From NCBI GenBank assembly GCA_966111775.1, contig CBHWBD010000088.1, positions 1 through 19,492 of the forward strand: DNA of 19,492 bases, read 5' to 3'. Each line of letters starts with the position of its first letter. The stretch's first letter is position 1. The position numbers and the translations under genes were made by a program. This DNA comes from Pelomonas sp966111775. GTDB lineage: Bacteria > Pseudomonadota > Gammaproteobacteria > Burkholderiales > Burkholderiaceae_C. Below, one piece after another: positions 16,524-19,492 of this stretch. The notes beneath the pieces are model-generated. The model worked only from the letters and a program-made list of their open reading frames with translations. It ran no database searches and was not told the origin of the DNA.

Positions 16524-16529
16524 CCCTTT
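16524..16529 (-). promoter_or_regulatory. Strong Shine-Dalgarno of the AlgD-like dehydrogenase
   Basis: On the minus strand this site reads AAAGGG, five bases before the ATG at 16518, within the 27 bp gap after the amidotransferase stop. It is the best ribosome binding site seen in the operon and suggests independent, efficient initiation of this cistron. Confidence 0.6.
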
Positions 16530-16545
16530 ATCTCTTTGAAATCGT

Positions 16546-18465
16546 TCAGGCCGCGGCGCGTGCCGGCGCGGCGCCCAGGCCCGCATTGCGCAGGAAGGCG
16601 TCGAACATCAGCAGCACCCACAGCGGCTGGGCGTGATCCATGGTGCCGCGCTCGTGCTGGTCCAGCAGGCGGCCGACGACGCTGGGGTTGAACCAGCCGG
16701 TCTGGGCCAGCGCGCCCCGCTGCAGGGCCTGGCGGGTCTGCTCGCGCAGCGGGCCGCGCAGCCAGCGCGCCAGCGGCACGGCGAAGCCCATCTTGGGCCG
16801 GTAGAGCACGTCGTTGGGCAGCATGGGCTCCAACGCCTTCTTGAACAGGTATTTGCCTTCCTGGCCGCGCAGCTTGAGGTCGGACGGCAGCGAGGCGACC
16901 CACTCCACCAGTTGGTGGTCCATCAGCGGCTCGCGCACTTCCAGGCTGTGCGCCATGCTGGCGCGGTCGACCTTGGTGTTGATGTCGCCCGGCAGATAGG
17001 TGTGGATGTCCAGGTACTGGATCAGGGCCAGCGGGTCGTCGGTGTTGGCACGCTGGGCGTGGTGGTGGAAGACCTCGCTGGCATGCCAGCCCTGCAGATC
17101 GCGCTTGAAGCCGTCGCTGAAGAGTTCCTGGCGCAGCGGGTCGCGCACCAGGCCCATGGTGTTGAAGTAGGCGTCGACCGAGTTGCGGGCGATGGCCTGG
17201 AAGGTGGTCTTGGCGCGGAAGACGCGCGGCGCCCAGTCGGCCTTGGGATACAGCCTGGCCAGCGGACCGAATACGCCCTTGCGCAGGGCCAGCGGGAAGG
17301 CGCTGCGCATGCGCTCTTCCATCATGTGCATCTTGTAGCGGCGGTAGCCACCCAGACTCTCGTCGCCGCCGTCACCGGAGAGCGCCACCGTCACATGCTT
17401 GCGCGCCAGTTCGCAGACCCGATAGGTGGGAATGGCCGACGAGTCGGCATAGGGCTCGTCGTAGAGGTGGGCCAGCAGGTCGACGAGGCCGAAGTCGTCA
17501 CTGTTGACGACCTCGACGCGGTGGTTGGTGCGGTAGCGGTCGGCCACCTGCTGGGCGAACTCGGTCTCGTTGAACTTGGGGTCGTCGAAGCCGATGGAGC
17601 AGGTGTTGACCGGCTGGTCGTCGAGTTGGGCCATGGCCGCGACGACGGCGCTGGAGTCCACGCCGCCGGACAGGAAGGCGCCCAGCGGCACCTCGGCCTT
17701 CAGGCGCAGCTTGACCGACTCCTTCAGGCGGCGGCGCAGTTCCTCGGCGGCCTCTTCCTCGCCGATCTTGGCGTCCAGCGTGAACTTGACGTCCCAGTAG
17801 CGCTGCGGCGTGCCCAGGGGCTGGCCGCGCTTGACCAGCAGGCGGTGGCCGGGGGCAAGCTTCTGGGCATGGCGGTAGATGGTCCAGGGGTCCGGCACAT
17901 AGCCCAGCGCGAAATAAGCCTCGACGGCGCGCGGGTCGATGTCCTGGCGCAGGCCGCCGTGGGCCATCAGGCTCTTCAGCTCGGAGCCGAACAGCAGCCA
18001 GCCGTCCTCGGTCATGGCGTAGTGCAGCGGCTTCACGCCCAGGCGGTCGCGGGCCATGAACAGGCAATCGCGGCGCTTGTCATGGATCATGAAGGCGAAC
18101 ATGCCGCGCAGGTGGTGCACGCAGTCCTCACCCCAGTGCTCCCAGGCGCGCACGATGGCTTCGGAGTCGCTCTTGGTGCGGAACACATAGCCGTGGCCGC
18201 GCAGTTCGTCCATCAGCTCGAGGTAGTTGTAGACCTCGCCGTTGAACACCAGGGCCACCGACTTGTCGTCGTTGAAGATGGGCTGCTGGCCGGTCGCGAT
18301 GTCGATGACCGACAGGCGCCGGTGGCCGAAGCCCACGCCGGGCTCGATGTGCAGGTCACCCTCGTCAGGCCCGCGATGGTGCTGGGACTCGTTCATCCGG
18401 TGCAGGCGCTCGCGCTCTGGGAGGCGCTGGCCGCGGGTATCGAACAGACCGGTGATGCCGCACAT
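16546..18465 (-). CDS. AsnB-type glutamine amidotransferase, exosortase-A (XrtA/PEP-CTERM)-associated
   Basis: A protein of 639 residues with an N-terminal class II glutaminase domain (about 2-215) and a C-terminal asparagine-synthetase/ATP-pyrophosphatase domain (about 230-620). The start is placed at the ATG of MCGITGLF so that Cys2 becomes the N-terminal nucleophile; longer in-frame starts would bury it. Other motifs are NESQHHRGPDE (25-35), FNGEVYNY (74-81), the ATP loop SGGVDSS (266-272) and SGDGGDE (363-369). The segment AYFALGYVPDPWTIYR and the overall length match, from memory, the amidotransferase regularly found in exosortase-A EPS loci rather than housekeeping AsnB. The acceptor is unknown. 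With two uronic-acid pathways in the operon, amidation of a uronate to a uronamide is an attractive inference. It is the first gene of the operon and is divergent from the GtrA-like gene. Confidence 0.92.
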   Translation of the reverse strand: MCGITGLFDTRGQRLPERERLHRMNESQHHRGPDEGDLHIEPGVGFGHRRLSVIDIATGQQPIFNDDKSVALVFNGEVYNYLELMDELRGHGYVFRTKSDSEAIVRAWEHWGEDCVHHLRGMFAFMIHDKRRDCLFMARDRLGVKPLHYAMTEDGWLLFGSELKSLMAHGGLRQDIDPRAVEAYFALGYVPDPWTIYRHAQKLAPGHRLLVKRGQPLGTPQRYWDVKFTLDAKIGEEEAAEELRRRLKESVKLRLKAEVPLGAFLSGGVDSSAVVAAMAQLDDQPVNTCSIGFDDPKFNETEFAQQVADRYRTNHRVEVVNSDDFGLVDLLAHLYDEPYADSSAIPTYRVCELARKHVTVALSGDGGDESLGGYRRYKMHMMEERMRSAFPLALRKGVFGPLARLYPKADWAPRVFRAKTTFQAIARNSVDAYFNTMGLVRDPLRQELFSDGFKRDLQGWHASEVFHHHAQRANTDDPLALIQYLDIHTYLPGDINTKVDRASMAHSLEVREPLMDHQLVEWVASLPSDLKLRGQEGKYLFKKALEPMLPNDVLYRPKMGFAVPLARWLRGPLREQTRQALQRGALAQTGWFNPSVVGRLLDQHERGTMDHAQPLWVLLMFDAFLRNAGLGAAPARAAA

Positions 18466-18623
18466 GGGGTTGAGACCTGGTTCAGCCAATCATTGGAGAG
18501 AACCACGCCTGCCGAAACAGCAAGGCGCGGAGAAAGGCGGATTCTTACCGAGCTTGGTGACCGCGCCAGCGCTTTGCTGTCCCCGGTGTGATGTCAGGCA
18601 CGGGTTAACCCCCCGTCCGGGGG
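18466..18623. promoter_or_regulatory. Divergent intergenic region, putative operon promoter
   Basis: This is the only place in the window where the ~15.5 kb minus-strand operon and the plus-strand GtrA/GT2 pair can both be initiated. It contains an interrupted palindrome CCAATCATTGG at 18486-18496, 20 bp before the amidotransferase ATG. It also contains a perfect palindrome GGGTTAACCC at 18602-18611, overlapping a CCCCC/GGGGG hairpin at 18609-18623. I looked for sigma-54 elements (TGGCAC-N5-TTGCA), which drive some exosortase-linked genes, and for good sigma-70 boxes. I found none that is convincing, so promoter function is inferred from gene arrangement alone. Confidence 0.4.
18609..18623. 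other. GC inverted repeat before the GtrA-like gene
   Basis: CCCCCC at 18609-18614, a GTCC spacer, then GGGGG at 18619-18623 can fold into a tight five-base-pair hairpin. It overlaps the perfect palindrome GGGTTAACCC (18602-18611) and ends directly at the ATG at 18624. There is no T tract, so it is not a classical terminator on either strand. It could mask translation from that ATG. Confidence 0.4.
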
Positions 18624-19097
18624 ATGTCCGGCCCTCGGAAGGCGGGGCCGGAGCCCGCCCGCAAGCGCCGATACTTCGGCGCCCCACCCGCCCTGCCCTT
18701 CCACAGCCCTCCTGCCTTGATCGCGCAACTCCTGTCCTTCCTGTCGGTCGGCGTGCTTGCCACCGCGCTGCAGTACCTGCTGACGGCCGGCCTGGTGCTG
18801 GCGGGCTGGCTGCCGCTCGTGCCGGCGTCGACGGTGGGTTTCCTGGTCAGCGCCGCGTTCAACTACTGGGCCAATGCCCGGCTGACCTTTGCCCGCCAGG
18901 GCAGCGCGGTGCGCGACCGCTCGCAGCAGCTGCGCTTCGTGGCCATGGTGGCCCTGGGCTGCGCCCTCAATGCCGGCCTGCTGCGCATCGGCGTCTCGCT
19001 CGGTCTGCATCCCATCCTGAACCAGCTCCTCGCCACCACGGGCGTGCTGGCCAGCAACTTCACGCTCAGCCGTCTTTGGGTGTTCCGCAAATCCTGA
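18624..19097 (+). CDS. GtrA-like membrane protein (lipid-linked sugar flippase family)
   Basis: A small integral membrane protein of 157 residues from the ATG. Four hydrophobic segments follow the GtrA pattern: LLSFLSVGVLATALQYLL, then the segment with VPASTVGFLVSAAFNYWANA, then FVAMVALGCALNAGLL, and the last containing LLATTGVLASNFTLSRLWVF. The NYW and NF..SR.WVF signatures are typical. GtrA proteins are proposed to flip undecaprenyl-phosphate-linked sugars. The first 31 residues are Pro/Arg-rich and not typical of the family. A TTG at 18717 would give 126 residues, a normal GtrA length. Neither start has a good ribosome binding site, and the ATG abuts a GC hairpin, so the true start is open. 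The next gene, a GT2 enzyme, starts 13 bp after the stop, as in gtrA-gtrB pairs. Confidence 0.85.
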   Translation: MSGPRKAGPEPARKRRYFGAPPALPFHSPPALIAQLLSFLSVGVLATALQYLLTAGLVLAGWLPLVPASTVGFLVSAAFNYWANARLTFARQGSAVRDRSQQLRFVAMVALGCALNAGLLRIGVSLGLHPILNQLLATTGVLASNFTLSRLWVFRKS

Positions 19098-19110
19098 CCG
19101 TCATCCCGCC

Positions 19111-19492
19111 ATGGAACTGATCGACCCCAACCAATTCCACCGTGCCAGCTGGGCCGGCGCCAACGCGCCGGTCGTCAACTTCGTGCTGCCCTGCTACAAC
19201 GAGGAAGCCGTGCTGCGCGAGACGGCCAGCCGCCTCGGCGTGCTGCTGGGTGAGCTCAAGGCCGAGGGCCTGATCGCGCCGGCCAGCTCGGCCTACTACG
19301 TCGATGACGGCAGCCGCGACGGCACCTGGGCCCTCATCGAGACGCTGGCCCGCGAACGTGACGACGCCTGCGGCATCAAGCTCAGCCGCAACCGCGGCCA
19401 CCAGAACGCGCTGCTGTGCGGCCTGATGTCGATCGGCGGCGACGCGCTGATCAGCCTGGACGCCGACCTGCAGGACGACCTGTCCATCATCC
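19111..19492 (+). CDS. GT2 family glycosyltransferase, GtrB/DPM1-like (C-terminus outside window)
   Basis: 127 codons are visible before the window ends; full-length relatives usually have a little over 300 residues with two C-terminal membrane segments. The GT-A fold is clear: VLPCYNEE (25-32) starts the first strand, VDDGSRDGT (64-72) is the nucleotide-binding loop, LSRNRGHQNALLCGL (91-105) is typical of the dolichyl/undecaprenyl-phosphate sugar transferase group, and DADLQD (117-122) is the metal-binding DXD region. The expected reaction is transfer of glucose or another hexose from a nucleotide sugar to undecaprenyl phosphate. It lies 13 bp downstream of the GtrA-like gene, in the usual order for the pair. 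No clear ribosome binding site is visible before the ATG, so coupling to the upstream gene is likely. Confidence 0.9.
   Translation, partial: MELIDPNQFHRASWAGANAPVVNFVLPCYNEEAVLRETASRLGVLLGELKAEGLIAPASSAYYVDDGSRDGTWALIETLARERDDACGIKLSRNRGHQNALLCGLMSIGGDALISLDADLQDDLSII

Noticed and set aside
16633..18591. Plus-strand open frame of 652 codons opposite the amidotransferase
   Set aside because: A shadow of the minus-strand AsnB-type gene, whose motifs are all intact. The plus-strand translation has no recognisable family and a skewed His/Val/Gln content.
18466..18623. Sigma-54 promoter of the kind linked to exosortase regulons
   Set aside because: No TGGCAC-N5-TTGCA match with the essential GG and GC at correct spacing on either strand.
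1..19492. Defence island, toxin-antitoxin, CRISPR or mobile element content
   Set aside because: No direct-repeat-spacer array, transposase, integrase, terminal inverted repeats or defence-type domains seen. The only tandem repeat encodes PKD domains.

Overview
The window comes from a GC-rich proteobacterium. Gene content and codon use point to a Burkholderiales-type betaproteobacterium (Roseateles/Rubrivivax/Leptothrix-like); that placement is inference, since no rRNA or phylogenetic marker is present. Almost everything lies on the minus strand and forms one large exopolysaccharide / glycan biosynthesis locus. Two genes at the right edge run divergently on the plus strand. I see no tRNA, rRNA, IS element, CRISPR array or phage gene.

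Layout in transcription order (minus strand, right to left): an AsnB-type amidotransferase of the exosortase-A (XrtA/PEP-CTERM) associated kind (18465-16546); an AlgD-like nucleotide-sugar 6-dehydrogenase (16518-15202); two GT4-type glycosyltransferases (15202-13937, 13940-12735); a membrane O-ligase/polymerase of the exosortase-A-associated O-glycosylation ligase type (12742-11426); a polysaccharide deacetylase (11429-10470); a third GT-B glycosyltransferase (10470-9196); a Wzx-type flippase (9199-7727); a WlbA/WbpB-like oxidoreductase (7696-6626); a WlbB/WbpD-like N-acetyltransferase (6623-6042); a WlbC/WbpE-like aminotransferase (6042-4945); and an acyltransferase-3/SGNH O-acetylase (4937-3006). 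Most junctions overlap by 1-8 bp (ATGA or TGATG type). The exceptions are gaps of 27, 30, 2 and 7 bp, so this looks like one ~15.5 kb operon.

After a 235 bp gap comes a large secreted protein, incomplete at the left edge. It has a signal peptide or lipobox, a kelch propeller, two PKD domains, an F5/8C (discoidin/CBM32-like) domain, and then at least two further near-identical PKD repeats. Its base composition changes abruptly within the gene.

Together the operon should make, assemble, flip and polymerise an acidic amino-sugar-containing glycan. WlbA-B-C would make UDP-2,3-diacetamido-2,3-dideoxy-glucuronate from UDP-GlcNAcA. The AlgD-like enzyme would supply a uronic acid. The glycosyltransferases build the repeat, the flippase exports it, and the ligase-like protein polymerises or transfers it. 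The deacetylase, O-acetylase and amidotransferase would decorate it. The canonical partners WbpA (UDP-GlcNAc dehydrogenase) and WlbD/WbpI (2-epimerase) are not in the window. The divergent plus-strand genes are a GtrA-like membrane protein and a GtrB/DPM1-like GT2 enzyme (cut by the right edge), a typical pair for making and flipping an undecaprenyl-phosphate-linked sugar.
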